From assembly GCF_008153345.1 (NCBI RefSeq), contig NZ_CP042818.1, positions 2,629,001-2,693,000 of the forward strand: a stretch of 64,000 nt of DNA, written 5' to 3'. This document shows positions 1-9,534 of the stretch, piece after piece (the stretch's first letter is position 1; each line of letters opens with the position of its first letter). The translations under genes were made by a program, and so were the position numbers. The stretch is from Treponema phagedenis. Lineage in GTDB: Bacteria > Spirochaetota > Spirochaetia > Treponematales > Treponemataceae. The notes beneath the pieces are model-generated. The model searched no databases, was not told where the DNA came from, and saw nothing but the letters and a program-made list of their open reading frames with translations.

Positions 1-4
1 AACC

Positions 5-427
5 GTGCAAACGTCTGGTATCAAACTCTTCCGTGAAAAAGATCTCCTCATTTTTTCAAAAGCCGACACTCATATTGCCCATAGTCAAAAAATGGGCTAT
101 CTTTTATGGATAGAAAAGACAGGAAACTATAAAAGTCCGATCGGAATTTTTGAGATACGAAAAAAAAGCACAGGCATTTTTATTTTTCTTAATCCAGATT
201 ATGAAGGCATCGGCCCCTTTCCACTTCCTCTTTGTATACGGTCATGGCTTGAAGGAGATATGCTTACGATAAAAGGCGGTAAAAAAAGTATAAAAAAATT
301 GTTTACCGAATGGACTGTAAGCTTAGCTCATAAAGAAAATATGCCGATTATAGAAGTAAGGGGAACTGTCCGTGCGATATATGGAAAACCCTTCGGATAT
401 AAAAACCGGTTTTCGGAAAACAACTGA
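5..427 (+). CDS. Conserved hypothetical protein, possibly 5' truncated
   Basis: A 140-codon frame from a GTG at base 5. The window begins four bases earlier, so the true start may lie outside it and no ribosome site can be judged. The product is basic with mixed beta-like segments; I see no signal peptide, membrane segment or recognisable catalytic motif. It ends 54 bases before the exported TPR protein, on the same strand, so the two may be co-transcribed. I do not recognise the family and assign no function. Confidence 0.6.
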   Translation: MQTSGIKLFREKDLLIFSKADTHIAHSQKMGYLLWIEKTGNYKSPIGIFEIRKKSTGIFIFLNPDYEGIGPFPLPLCIRSWLEGDMLTIKGGKKSIKKLFTEWTVSLAHKENMPIIEVRGTVRAIYGKPFGYKNRFSENN

Positions 428-493
428 TGTTTAAGCAAAAAACAGTTGTCAACATATTAACCGGCTTTTGTCATAATTCTAATGGAGCGATTA

Positions 494-2530
494 ATGAAAA
501 GGTTATTGCGATCGGTTTTTGTTGTATTTTTTATACTAGGTATATCTTTTGTTTCTGCACAGGATTCCGCACAAGCAGTCAATGCGGCGGCGGCATTAAA
601 ACATCTTCAGTCTGCAGCGGAAAACTGCGCACAGCAGAAATGGCAAGAAGCATTGTTTCAGGCACAACTTGGTTCAGTATACGATGCAAAACTTGCCGAT
701 TTGCCGTATATTGAGGCTCTTTGTTATACAGAGCTTGGCTATACCCGTGCTGCGGCTATTGAACGCGCTGAACTTGCCTCCTCTCTCGGTATGATGTGGC
801 GCCTTTACGATGCCACCGCAATCAATATTCTCCTTGCAAAATTATACACCGAAACACTGAGATACGATGAGGCGTTAGCCGTACTTGCAGATATCCCCTA
901 CCCTTCCGCAGACAGCGATTTTTATACTGCAGTTGCCCTTTACGGACTCAAACGTTTTTCGCAAGCAGAGGATGCCATTGTATCTTCTCTTAACCGATGG
1001 GCATTTGATTCCCGTTTCCCTAAACTGTTTTTTTTGCAAGAAAAAGATCGGACACCCTCAGCAAAAGCAAAAAGGATTGCATCCGATATCATCAGTAAAT
1101 TATACGTTTGGCAAGATTCCGACCCCGAAGTATTATTGTATGCGGTTGACTTTGAGCCGAATACAAAAGAAGCGGTGCGGAAACTCAAAATCTACTTAAA
1201 CATGTATGCCCAAAACAACAGCACACAAGAGCCGTATGCACAGGCATTTTCTATTCTTGCCGCCTTAAAATACGGCATTATCAATGAAAAAACAGCGGTA
1301 GAGCGATTTTTCAACCTCACTCTCCCGTTTAAATTTGCCGATTCACAAGAAACACCCTATCGATTCTTTTTTACCGACCTTTTAGTTGACTTTTGTAAAT
1401 TGATAGGAGATTCTAATTTACGAAAGCAAATGGCAGCAGATCTTTCAACCTTTAACGGCGTACTCGTTACCGATGACAACAGAGACGGCATTATTTCGTC
1501 AAAAATATTATACACTTCGGGCAGACCGCAATTAGCGGAATTTGATACCGATCAGGATGGTATTGCCGAATATACAATAGATGCTTCTTACGGAACTCCT
1601 ACAAAAATTATAGGAAAAGCAGGAGCATACGAGGTAGACTACGATACGTATCCTTGGATCAATACCGTAAAAACAAAAAAAGGCGTGTATACTTTACGCC
1701 CCGTATCTTTTGCATGGAAACCGGTAGAACAACGCTCTCTCAATATAAACCTATTTTCTTTAACAAAAAAGTATACCGACTTTTTTACTCTTAAAACAAA
1801 AAATGTATCCGGTTTAAGCGAGCGGGAATTAATTTTTGCGGCAGCGTATTATGAGTATTCCGATGATATGATCGAAGGCGCAATAACAAAAACATATTTT
1901 GATAAAGGAGTGCCGATATCATCAGAAACACGGATAAACGAAATTCCTTACTCGGTTTTATATTATGTCAACGGCAGGCCTTCTCAAAAAAAGATTGACC
2001 GCGATGGGGACGGCTATTTTGAAACAATTGAAAAGTATTCACCAAAGGGCAAGCTCCAAATAGTTCTCACCGATATTAATAAAAACAAACTCTATGAGTA
2101 CTCGGAAGAATATCTTACCAACGGGGATATTACAAAAAAATGGGATAACGATGAAGATGGAACTCCTGAAATCGTATACACTCAATTTAAATCCGGAAAT
2201 GCACAATGTAGGTGGACACATCCGGTTACCCGTCAAAAGGTTATCGTTGAATATAAACAAACCATTCCCGCAAAATTAACCGCAAATGACAAAGCAGAAG
2301 CGATTATCAAAGATACAAAATTTCCTCTGTATTGGATTCGAAAGCCGCCCGTTTTTTCGGAAACAATTACAAAAAAAATATTGGAAGTATTTAACGAAAC
2401 CAAAGCTCCGGTTGTTTCATATTTTGTTGAAGTAAACACCGTACCGTTTTTTGCGGTGCGATCGGGAGGATATATTTTTGTTGAGCAGCTTGAAGAAATG
2501 CAGAACGAGCCGGATAATGACAAAATATAA
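494..2530 (+). CDS. Exported TPR-type protein with EF-hand-like Asp-rich loops
   Basis: An upstream ATG exists at 482, but the ATG at 494 starts directly with a typical signal peptide (MKRLLR then a hydrophobic stretch ending FVSAQ), so I prefer it. Residues about 25-230 are helical and Ala/Leu/Tyr-rich in the manner of TPR repeats. The C-terminal half carries at least four Asp-rich loops of calcium-binding type: DDNRDGIIS, DTDQDGIAEYT, DRDGDGYFETI and DNDEDGTPEIV. The protein is probably periplasmic or surface-exposed; a scaffolding or envelope role is inference. The stop overlaps the next gene by 14 bases, which suggests translational coupling with the protease. Confidence 0.75.
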   Translation: MKRLLRSVFVVFFILGISFVSAQDSAQAVNAAAALKHLQSAAENCAQQKWQEALFQAQLGSVYDAKLADLPYIEALCYTELGYTRAAAIERAELASSLGMMWRLYDATAINILLAKLYTETLRYDEALAVLADIPYPSADSDFYTAVALYGLKRFSQAEDAIVSSLNRWAFDSRFPKLFFLQEKDRTPSAKAKRIASDIISKLYVWQDSDPEVLLYAVDFEPNTKEAVRKLKIYLNMYAQNNSTQEPYAQAFSILAALKYGIINEKTAVERFFNLTLPFKFADSQETPYRFFFTDLLVDFCKLIGDSNLRKQMAADLSTFNGVLVTDDNRDGIISSKILYTSGRPQLAEFDTDQDGIAEYTIDASYGTPTKIIGKAGAYEVDYDTYPWINTVKTKKGVYTLRPVSFAWKPVEQRSLNINLFSLTKKYTDFFTLKTKNVSGLSERELIFAAAYYEYSDDMIEGAITKTYFDKGVPISSETRINEIPYSVLYYVNGRPSQKKIDRDGDGYFETIEKYSPKGKLQIVLTDINKNKLYEYSEEYLTNGDITKKWDNDEDGTPEIVYTQFKSGNAQCRWTHPVTRQKVIVEYKQTIPAKLTANDKAEAIIKDTKFPLYWIRKPPVFSETITKKILEVFNETKAPVVSYFVEVNTVPFFAVRSGGYIFVEQLEEMQNEPDNDKI

Positions 2531-4223
2531 GCGCAACATTCTATCGGTTTTTTTTTGCACCGTATTGATTATTTCTTGCAAAAATTTCGATACAGTACAA
2601 AGCACCGGAGATTTTTCAAAAACCGCAAGCATCAACTATGAAATTTCACTTGCGCGAAAAAACTTTGCCGATAAGCCCTTGCAGGGGCTTTGCCGCGCCA
2701 AAGTTTTATTGCAAAACACATCCGATAATGCCGATGTTTTAAACTTATACCGCGATGCGGTGCAAAATGCGCAAAAAGCCTTTCTGAGCGCAGCAGAAAA
2801 AAAAGATTGGTACACTGCGCTGATTTTTTATCAATCCTTGCAGAGTCTTGGAGAAGCGCCGCAAAATTGGACAGAGGAAAAAATACGCACTGCACAAAAA
2901 GCAACATGGAAAGAATTACACCGCGATATTCTATTAGAGATTTTTGAAGATACAAAAGCAACTCCGCAAGATGAGGCACCCTCAATTCAAACCGTTGCAA
3001 AAATGATAAAAGGAACTACAACCGTTTGGGTTGATAAAGGAATACGAGTTGAAAAAGGCAGAGGCTTTTCCGACAAGATACTCGGCTCCGGTTTTTTCAT
3101 CGATAAACGAGGATATTTTATCACTAATTATCATGTAATTCAAAGCGAGGTAGACCCAGAATACGAGGGGTACTCAAGGGTGTATATTAAACCATCCGCA
3201 AATAAGAATGTAAAAATTCCTGCAAAAGTAATTGGCTGGGATTCTATTTTTGACCTTGCGCTATTAAAAACCGAAATTGAACCCGAGGTTGTTTTTAAAC
3301 TCGGCTCATCCGAAGGCTTAAGCATCGGCAGTAAGATTTACGCAATCGGCTCCCCTGCGGGACTGGATAAAACCCTGACTTCAGGAATTGTATCTGCTAA
3401 AAACCGCAAACTGTTTTCTCTCGGTGATGCGCTGCAAATTGATGCTTCAGTAAATCCCGGCAGCTCAGGCGGGCCGATTGTCGATGAAAAAGGAAATGTG
3501 CAGGCAATTGTTTTTGCAGGGCTTGAATCGCTTGAAGGACTTAACTTTGCTATTCCGGTTGAATTTCTCAAACTCATTCTGCCCGACTTATACCGCGGCG
3601 GAAAAGTTGAACATTCATGGCTCGGTGCATTCGGGCAAGTATTGGCGCCAAGAGCCTTGTCGAACACAAAGGGGGTTAAGCTGCTGTATACAATTCCCGG
3701 CTGCCCCGCCGCACTTGCAATAGTTCCCGAACAAAGCATTATCACCGCTATAAACGATACCCCGATTGATACAATCGAAAAACTGCAGCAAGAGCTTTTA
3801 CATTACAGCCCCGATACAATCATCAAAATATCGGGTTATGCGCTACAGGATAAAAACAAACCCGACACTATAGACTCGTATGTAAAAAAAGACTGGTTTG
3901 TACAAACAGCTGCCCGCCCCGAATTTCCGGTAAAACTTATTTACGAAAAAGACCTATCATATCGTGCGTTCACGCCGCTGTTCGGATTTGAATTTGGCTC
4001 AACCGGCAAAAAAAATACTTATCGCGTTGAGCGAATTGTTTCCGGAACCTTTGCGGACGAAAACGAATTTACACAAGGAGACGTGATAGAAATTCAAAGA
4101 GTGCGAATAAATGAAGAAAACAAAGTAGTTATTGCGGATGTGTATGCGAAACGCAGAAAAGCGGGTTATTTTGATAGCTTCATGCAGTTCGGGCAGTATC
4201 TGGACAACCCCCTGTTTTTTTAA
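2517..4223 (+). CDS. Trypsin-like serine protease lipoprotein with PDZ-like C-terminus
   Basis: The start at 2517 is chosen because it opens a lipoprotein signal ending LIISC with the lipid-accepting Cys at residue 21; the longer frame from 2451 lies wholly inside the upstream gene. The S1/HtrA-type triad is intact: His206 in TNYHVI, Asp246 in DLALL and Ser317 in PGSSGGP. About 90 residues of helical sequence (possibly TPR-like) precede the protease domain, and the region after residue 360 resembles one degenerate PDZ domain. It is expected to be anchored on the periplasmic face of a membrane and to act in protein quality control or processing. The overlap with the upstream TPR protein hints at a functional pair. 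Confidence 0.85.
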   Translation: MTKYKRNILSVFFCTVLIISCKNFDTVQSTGDFSKTASINYEISLARKNFADKPLQGLCRAKVLLQNTSDNADVLNLYRDAVQNAQKAFLSAAEKKDWYTALIFYQSLQSLGEAPQNWTEEKIRTAQKATWKELHRDILLEIFEDTKATPQDEAPSIQTVAKMIKGTTTVWVDKGIRVEKGRGFSDKILGSGFFIDKRGYFITNYHVIQSEVDPEYEGYSRVYIKPSANKNVKIPAKVIGWDSIFDLALLKTEIEPEVVFKLGSSEGLSIGSKIYAIGSPAGLDKTLTSGIVSAKNRKLFSLGDALQIDASVNPGSSGGPIVDEKGNVQAIVFAGLESLEGLNFAIPVEFLKLILPDLYRGGKVEHSWLGAFGQVLAPRALSNTKGVKLLYTIPGCPAALAIVPEQSIITAINDTPIDTIEKLQQELLHYSPDTIIKISGYALQDKNKPDTIDSYVKKDWFVQTAARPEFPVKLIYEKDLSYRAFTPLFGFEFGSTGKKNTYRVERIVSGTFADENEFTQGDVIEIQRVRINEENKVVIADVYAKRRKAGYFDSFMQFGQYLDNPLFF

Positions 4224-4236
4224 TATAGTATGACCC

Positions 4237-6042
4237 ATGTTTAATCCCGATAACATTCGTAATTTTTGTATTGTCGCTCATATTGATCACGGAAAATCCA
4301 CCCTTGCAGACAGACTTATTGAAAAAACAAAGGCTGTTTCGGAGCGAGCCCAGCGGGCGCAAATGACCGATGATATGGATATTGAACGAGAGCGCGGCAT
4401 TACAATCAAAAGCCATGCGGTGCGCATCCCTTATACGGCTCAGGACGGAAAAGCATACATACTCAATTTTGTCGATACGCCCGGACACGTGGATTTTACC
4501 TACGAAGTTTCCCGCGCTATTGCGTCATGCGAAGGTGCTATCTTAATTGTGGATGCAAGTCAGGGAGTTGAATCTCAAACGCTTTCAAACATGTATCTTG
4601 CGCTTGAACACAATTTGGAAATTCTTCCCGTTATCAACAAAATAGATTTACCTGCGGCGAACATCCCGGAGGTATTGCATCAAATCGATCATGATTTAGG
4701 ACTTGATTCTGAGCAGGCTGTGCCGGTATCCGCAAAAACGGGACAAAACATTGACGCACTTTTTGAAGCGATTGTAACCCATTTTCCGCCGCCCACCGGT
4801 TCGGATAATAATCCTTTACAAGCACTCATCTTTGACTGCAACTACGATCCGTATCGAGGTGTTATTATTCATGTACGCGTGTTTGAAGGCGTTTTAAAAC
4901 CGGGAATGACCATACGTTTTATGAATAACAAAGCCGAGTATAAAATTGAAGAAACCGGTGTGTTTGTTTTTGCGCTGGTTGCAACCGAGTGTTTGCATGC
5001 AGGCGAAGTCGGTTATATTATCGCAGGCATAAAAACCGTTTCAGATGTAGGCGTCGGCGATACCATTACCGATGCAAATGCTCCCTGTGCGGAACCCTTA
5101 GCGGGTTTTAAAGAAATAAAGCCGGTGGTTTTTTCGTCTGTGTATCCGGTTGACACCAATGATTACGAAGAGCTGCGGGAATCTTTTGAAAAATTAAAAC
5201 TAAACGATGCAAGTCTTTCATGGGAAAAAGATTCATCGCTCGCTTTGGGACACGGGTTCCGCTGCGGTTTTTTAGGACTTCTCCATCTTGAGATTGTGCA
5301 GGAGCGATTAGAGCGAGAGTTTGACCAGTCGGTTATTTTTACCGCCCCCTCTGTGCGCTACCAAATTCATTTGCGCAGCGGAGAAACTATCATTTGTGAT
5401 AACCCCGCGGATTATCCCGATGAAACTAAAATAGCATCCGCCGATGAGCCGTATATTAAGGCAATGGTTATTACGCCTACCGAATATCTCGGAAACATTA
5501 TGAGCCTTTGTATGGAAAAGCGCGGTGTGCAAGCCGGTATGAATTACCTTGACGAAAAGCGCGTAGAAATGATATACGAAATGCCGCTCGCCGAAGTGCT
5601 TTTTGATTTTTACGATCGGTTAAAAAGTGTCAGCCGCGGTTATGCGTCATTTGATTATGAACTCATCGAAATGCGTCCCACCGATTTGGTAAAGATTGAT
5701 ATTTTAATAAACGGAAAATCCGTTGACGCCCTTGCGCAGCTTGCCTACCGCCCGAATGCGTATAAAAAAGCATCGCACGTATGCGCTCAGCTCAAGGAAG
5801 AAATCACTCGTCAGCAATTCAAAATCGCCATCCAAGGCGCCATCGGCAATCAAATTATTTCGCGCGAAACAGTCAATGCTCTGCGCAAGGACGTGCTGGC
5901 AAAATGCTACGGCGGCGACATTACCCGCAAACGAAAACTTCTGGAAAAACAAAAAGAAGGCAAAAAGCGCATGAAGATGATCGGCGATGTTGAGCTGCCG
6001 CAGTCCGCCTTCCTTTCCGTATTAAAAACAAATACCGATTGA
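4237..6042 (+). CDS. lepA: Elongation factor 4 (LepA), ribosome-back-translocating GTPase
   Basis: A 601-residue protein, the usual length for LepA. The N-terminus has the GTPase G1 motif AHIDHGKST, followed by switch region RERGITIKS, G3 DTPGH and G4 NKID. The C-terminus has the LepA-specific basic domain ending in a KRKRKLLEKQKEGKKRMK-like segment. LepA binds ribosomes and acts on stalled or mis-translocated elongation complexes in the cytoplasm. It starts 14 bases after the protease stop and is probably the last gene of this chromosomal cluster. The reading frame is intact. Confidence 0.97.
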   Translation: MFNPDNIRNFCIVAHIDHGKSTLADRLIEKTKAVSERAQRAQMTDDMDIERERGITIKSHAVRIPYTAQDGKAYILNFVDTPGHVDFTYEVSRAIASCEGAILIVDASQGVESQTLSNMYLALEHNLEILPVINKIDLPAANIPEVLHQIDHDLGLDSEQAVPVSAKTGQNIDALFEAIVTHFPPPTGSDNNPLQALIFDCNYDPYRGVIIHVRVFEGVLKPGMTIRFMNNKAEYKIEETGVFVFALVATECLHAGEVGYIIAGIKTVSDVGVGDTITDANAPCAEPLAGFKEIKPVVFSSVYPVDTNDYEELRESFEKLKLNDASLSWEKDSSLALGHGFRCGFLGLLHLEIVQERLEREFDQSVIFTAPSVRYQIHLRSGETIICDNPADYPDETKIASADEPYIKAMVITPTEYLGNIMSLCMEKRGVQAGMNYLDEKRVEMIYEMPLAEVLFDFYDRLKSVSRGYASFDYELIEMRPTDLVKIDILINGKSVDALAQLAYRPNAYKKASHVCAQLKEEITRQQFKIAIQGAIGNQIISRETVNALRKDVLAKCYGGDITRKRKLLEKQKEGKKRMKMIGDVELPQSAFLSVLKTNTD

Positions 6043-6325
6043 GCAAAACTTCTCCTGTAATATGCATCACAGAAACATTTTATAATTAACTTGCTGTTAT
6101 ACAAATCGGAGCACCACAATAAGGGCTTAGGAATTCAGCATCACTATGGTAAGTTTACTCACCGTTGTCAAACTCAAAACGGGCACGGGCGCCAATAGTT
6201 CTAAACAGAAACGATGTTAAATCTCTTTATACAAAAAAATATATTCTTACTTGATAAATAAAATATTTCTGATAAACTATGTATAGCGTTTAATCAAGTT
6301 TATAAAAAATTTTTTGTCTTTAATC
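6043..6325. repeat. Intergenic repeat module left of the IS
   Basis: Non-coding. The stretch 6080-6170 contains a module (TTGCTGTTATA, AGCACCACAATAAGGG, CACTATGGTAAG, CTCACCGTTG in order) that reappears in direct orientation right of the IS at 7866-7956 at roughly three-quarters identity by eye. A small hairpin GGC-ACGGGC-GCC at 6183-6194 belongs to the hairpin family described below, followed by the CAGAAACGATGTT word seen in the other intergenic repeats. From 6210 to 6325 I see only AT-rich sequence. Confidence 0.6.
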
Positions 6326-7740
6326 TGTGATAATTTCACCCCTATAAGTTTTCAATGAATATTTCGCCCCTATATTTTACCGAGGTGAAATTATTGACTT
6401 ATTACATTACACTGGAGGAATGAAATTATTTATGAGCATTGATCAAATTACACGAGGACATGTTATCGCCAACTGCTTAGAAGGGAGATGTACGGTACAA
6501 CAGGCTGCGCTTCGATTAAACCTTTCACGAAGACGCGTACAGCAATTAAAAAAGGCGTTCAAAGAAAAGGGTTTAGCAGCAATGCTGCATGGCAACAGTC
6601 AGCGTCCCTCTGCAAAGAAGACCTCGAAAGAAATTGAGCAGCGATTACTTGCGCTGCGAAGCGATCCCGCATTGTCAAAAAGCAATTTTTTGCATTTTCA
6701 TGAAATAGTAACTGAAGAATATCAATTGCAGCTGTCATATTCGACTCTGCGCCGTATTCTGTTATCACATGGAATTTATTCACCAAAGAAAAGACGAACA
6801 CGAAAGAAGGTGCATAAAACGCGCGAGAGAAGAGCTTGCTTCGGAGAGCTGTTGCAAGTGGACGCAACCCCGTTTCCTTGGTTCGGCGGGAAAGAAAAAT
6901 CCGCATTACATGCTTTTATTGATGATGCGCGCGGAATGATTACCGGTCTTTATTTATGCAAAAACGAGTGCCTGCTCGGATATTTAGAAGTTCTGCGGCA
7001 GACACTCGAAAATTACGGACTCCCTGCCGCTCTTTATCCGGATAAGTGTAGCGTTTTTTTTGTTAATGCAAAAAAACAGTTATCCATTGAGGAGCAATTA
7101 CAAGGAACCAAGGAACAAGTAACACAATTCGGCAAAATTATCAAGTACTTAGGAATCGATATGTTCCCGGCTCATTCATCACAAGCAAAAGGACGTGTTG
7201 AGCGATTATGGCAAACTTTACAAAGCCGACTCCCTGTTGAATTTGCACGACGCGGAATTACAACCATAGAGCAAGCAAATCAATTCTTAAAAGAGTATAT
7301 CGGTATTTTCAACAAACAGTTTGGTGTTCCTGCCTGCGATTCATATTCAATGTTTGTACCGACGCCAAAAACACTCGATCTTGATAAACTGTTGTCATCG
7401 GTTATTACGCGCAAACTTTCAAGCGGATCTACCATCTCAATCAAAAACCATTTGTTTAAAATTGAGCAGAATAAATTCGGCGCAGGCACAATGGTAAATG
7501 TATTGATTTCCCAAAAGCATGGTATACGCGCTTTAATACATGATGAATTCTATCCGATTGTACCGCTCGATGATATATACCGAACCGATACGGTTGGACG
7601 AACCGGAGACCTGCCTCAAGTAGTTATTGACTTGATTTATGAATTCTTACTTAAAGATGCAAAAGCAGGATAACTCGATGTGTTAAGGGGTGCAATTTTC
7701 ATTGCAAAATTAACCCCCTTTAGGGGTGAAATATTCACTG
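6326..7740 (+). mobile_element. Complete ISNCY-like insertion sequence
   Basis: Imperfect terminal inverted repeats frame one transposase gene. The left end is TGTGATAATTTCACCCCT (6326-6343) and the right end, read inward, is CAGTGAATATTTCACCCCT (7740-7722). Both ends carry a second subterminal copy: CAATGAATATTTCGCCCCT at 6353 and, inverted at the right end, CAATGAAAATTGCACCCCT (7705-7687). I found no convincing target duplication, so the outermost base on each side is approximate. The family call rests on the transposase. Confidence 0.75.
6420..7673 (+). CDS. DDE transposase of an ISNCY-like element
   Basis: A 417-residue frame. Residues 5-60 form a helix-turn-helix of the type that reads TVQQAALRLNLSRRRVQQL. 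An rve-type DDE integrase core follows, with Asp in LLQVDATPF, Asp in ALYPDKCS and Glu in GRVERLWQTL, so the catalytic triad is present. A GGAGG lies at 6414-6418: the ATG at 6420 is one base away, so initiation may instead be at the ATG at 6432. The length and the HTH-rve layout fit ISNCY/IS1202-like transposases. No frameshift is seen, so it may be active. Confidence 0.85.
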   Translation: MKLFMSIDQITRGHVIANCLEGRCTVQQAALRLNLSRRRVQQLKKAFKEKGLAAMLHGNSQRPSAKKTSKEIEQRLLALRSDPALSKSNFLHFHEIVTEEYQLQLSYSTLRRILLSHGIYSPKKRRTRKKVHKTRERRACFGELLQVDATPFPWFGGKEKSALHAFIDDARGMITGLYLCKNECLLGYLEVLRQTLENYGLPAALYPDKCSVFFVNAKKQLSIEEQLQGTKEQVTQFGKIIKYLGIDMFPAHSSQAKGRVERLWQTLQSRLPVEFARRGITTIEQANQFLKEYIGIFNKQFGVPACDSYSMFVPTPKTLDLDKLLSSVITRKLSSGSTISIKNHLFKIEQNKFGAGTMVNVLISQKHGIRALIHDEFYPIVPLDDIYRTDTVGRTGDLPQVVIDLIYEFLLKDAKAG

Positions 7741-8461
7741 GTTATTGACACACGTACTGTTTAAAAACAATTGCACCGTTATATACCGGAATGTTTGTCA
7801 GGTTTGTATTTTTAATATACTATTCAACCTCAAAGGTTTACTTGCGTTGCCGGCACTACTGTAGCGTTTTGTAATTAAGTTCCTGTTATAAAAATAGGAG
7901 TATCAACAATAAGGGGCTGCGGATTTAAGCATTCCTATGGTAAATTGCTCACCGTTGCGCCGTGTCGGACTCAGAACCGCCACGGATGGCGGTGGCTCCA
8001 TGCAGAAACGATGTTTTAAAGCAAAGTAATTTGTAAAGCTTTAAAACTCGCAGGTTTGGTTTTGACATGGACGTCAAAACTCAGAACCGCCACGGATGGC
8101 GGTGGTTCCACGCAGAAACGATGTTTTAAAGCAAGACTGTTTGCAAAGCTTTAAAACTCGTGGTTTAGTTTTTGACAAGGACGTCAAAAACTAAACCGTT
8201 GTGTCGGACTCTTTTTTATAAAATTTTTTACGTTTTTGGTAAAATGTATTAAAAAAATTTAATCGAACTTATTAAAAAAACGCTGTACTACCCTAATAAT
8301 AGACAAATTGATTATTCATTGTAAAGAGCAGTTTATAAAAGTCTTGAAAGTATGTTAGTATAGGCTGACTGATGTTTGCCAGATGATCTTAACCGTGTTG
8401 ATAGCTGTTGCAATTTATGCACCGTTATAAACTAAGTTGTTTTTGCTCTGTCATTCATCAA
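7741..8461. repeat. Palindrome-rich intergenic repeat cluster
   Basis: No gene. In order: the direct copy of the left-flank module (7866-7956); a 39-bp segment (7934-7972) whose inverted copy lies at 12382-12420; hairpin ACCGCC/ACGGAT/GGCGGT at 7976-7993 and again at 8086-8103; hairpin GTTTTGAC/ATGGAC/GTCAAAAC at 8059-8080; a 15-bp perfect stem with loop AAGGAC at 8162-8197; and GTTTTAAAGC/GCTTTAAAAC stems between 8010 and 8160. The stretch 8200-8461 is AT-rich with nothing clear apart from a CGCTGTACTACC word whose inverse recurs at 12330. Confidence 0.7.
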
Positions 8462-8473
8462 AATAAAACCATC

Positions 8474-8491
8474 ACTCGAAAATCATCGAGT
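8474..8491. promoter_or_regulatory. Candidate operator palindrome before the iron-transport operon
   Basis: A perfect inverted repeat ACTCGA-6-TCGAGT ends about 20 bases before the first gene, just ahead of a strong GGAGGG ribosome site. Metal-dependent repressors (Fur, DtxR/TroR types) commonly bind dyads in this position, but the sequence does not match a consensus I can name. The regulator is unknown. Confidence 0.35.
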
Positions 8492-8511
8492 ATCCTATAG
8501 GAGGGATTTTT

Positions 8512-9516
8512 ATGAAAAAAGGATTAGTCCTTACCATTACTTTATCACTTTTTATATTTGTTTTGGCCTTCGGCTGCTCCAAGAACAATGAATCTGCGGA
8601 AAAAACTTCTCAGCAAGATTCTACACCGGTTGCAGAGGTTGAGGTTAAGGATATCCACGGAACCGTAAAGGTTAAGGTAAAACCTGAAAAGGCTGTAGCG
8701 TTGGATAATAGAACGTTTGAAACGCTTGCCGATTGGGGTGTAAAGCTTGTCGCCGTACCGAAAGGTGTTATGCCGGCAGACAGTCCTTACGTAAAAGATG
8801 CATCAGTTAAAAATATCGGTAACCATCGCGAGCCTAATTTGGAAATAATTGCAGCTGCAAATCCCACCTTATTATTGTAGGGCAGCGTTTTGCAAGATAT
8901 TATAAGCAGCTTAAGGAGTTAGTTCCTACTGCCGCCATTGTTGATTTCAGTTTTGATGTTTCGACTAAGGCTGAAAAGCCCGGAGATAACTTAATCAACG
9001 GATTAAAAGACGCCACAACAGCTCTTGGGCAAATTTTTGATAAAAACAATGAAGCAAAAAAATTAATTGCTGATTTTGATAAAACTATTGCCGATGTAAA
9101 AGCAGCTTATAAAAGTGAAGATACGGTTATGTCCGTTGTTGTTTCAGGCGGAGAAATCGGATTTTCCGCTCCTCGCAGGACGCGTATGGGGACCGATGTA
9201 TGAAATCTTCGGATGGAAGCCTGCTCTTACAGTAAAGGATGCGTCCTCAGATCATAAAGGCGATGATATTTCCGTTGAAGCTATTGCACAAAGCAACCCG
9301 AAGTGGATTTTTGTTTTGGATAGAGATGCCGCAATTTCATCCGCAAAAAATGCAAAACCCGCAAAGGACGTTATTGAAAACTCCCAAGCACTTAAAAATA
9401 TTAGTGCGGTAAAAGAAGGACGTGTTGTCTATGCACCGAATGACACATACACAAATGAATCAATTCAAACCTATATTGAGTTATTCGGTAACTTGGCAAA
9501 AACTCTTTCTAAATAA
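8512..9516 (+). pseudogene. Iron-chelate ABC transporter substrate-binding lipoprotein, two frameshifts
   Basis: The first part (8512-8880) has a lipoprotein signal LAFGC (Cys22) and the start of a periplasmic binding domain (VALDNRTFETLADWGV). It stops at TAG 8878. The homologous sequence continues one base out of frame from 8877 (VGQRFARYYKQLKELVPTAA) to about 9170, then returns to the original frame, giving GRVWGPMYEIFGWKP and a normal C-terminus at 9516. The lesions are equivalent to one missing base near 8876 and one extra base near 9170. Without them the gene would encode 334 residues, typical of FatB/YclQ/CeuE-type proteins that deliver ferric siderophores to FecCD permeases. It is either a true pseudogene or a pair of base-calling errors. 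Confidence 0.8.
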
Positions 9517-9534
9517 AGAATTTTAGAGCATAAG

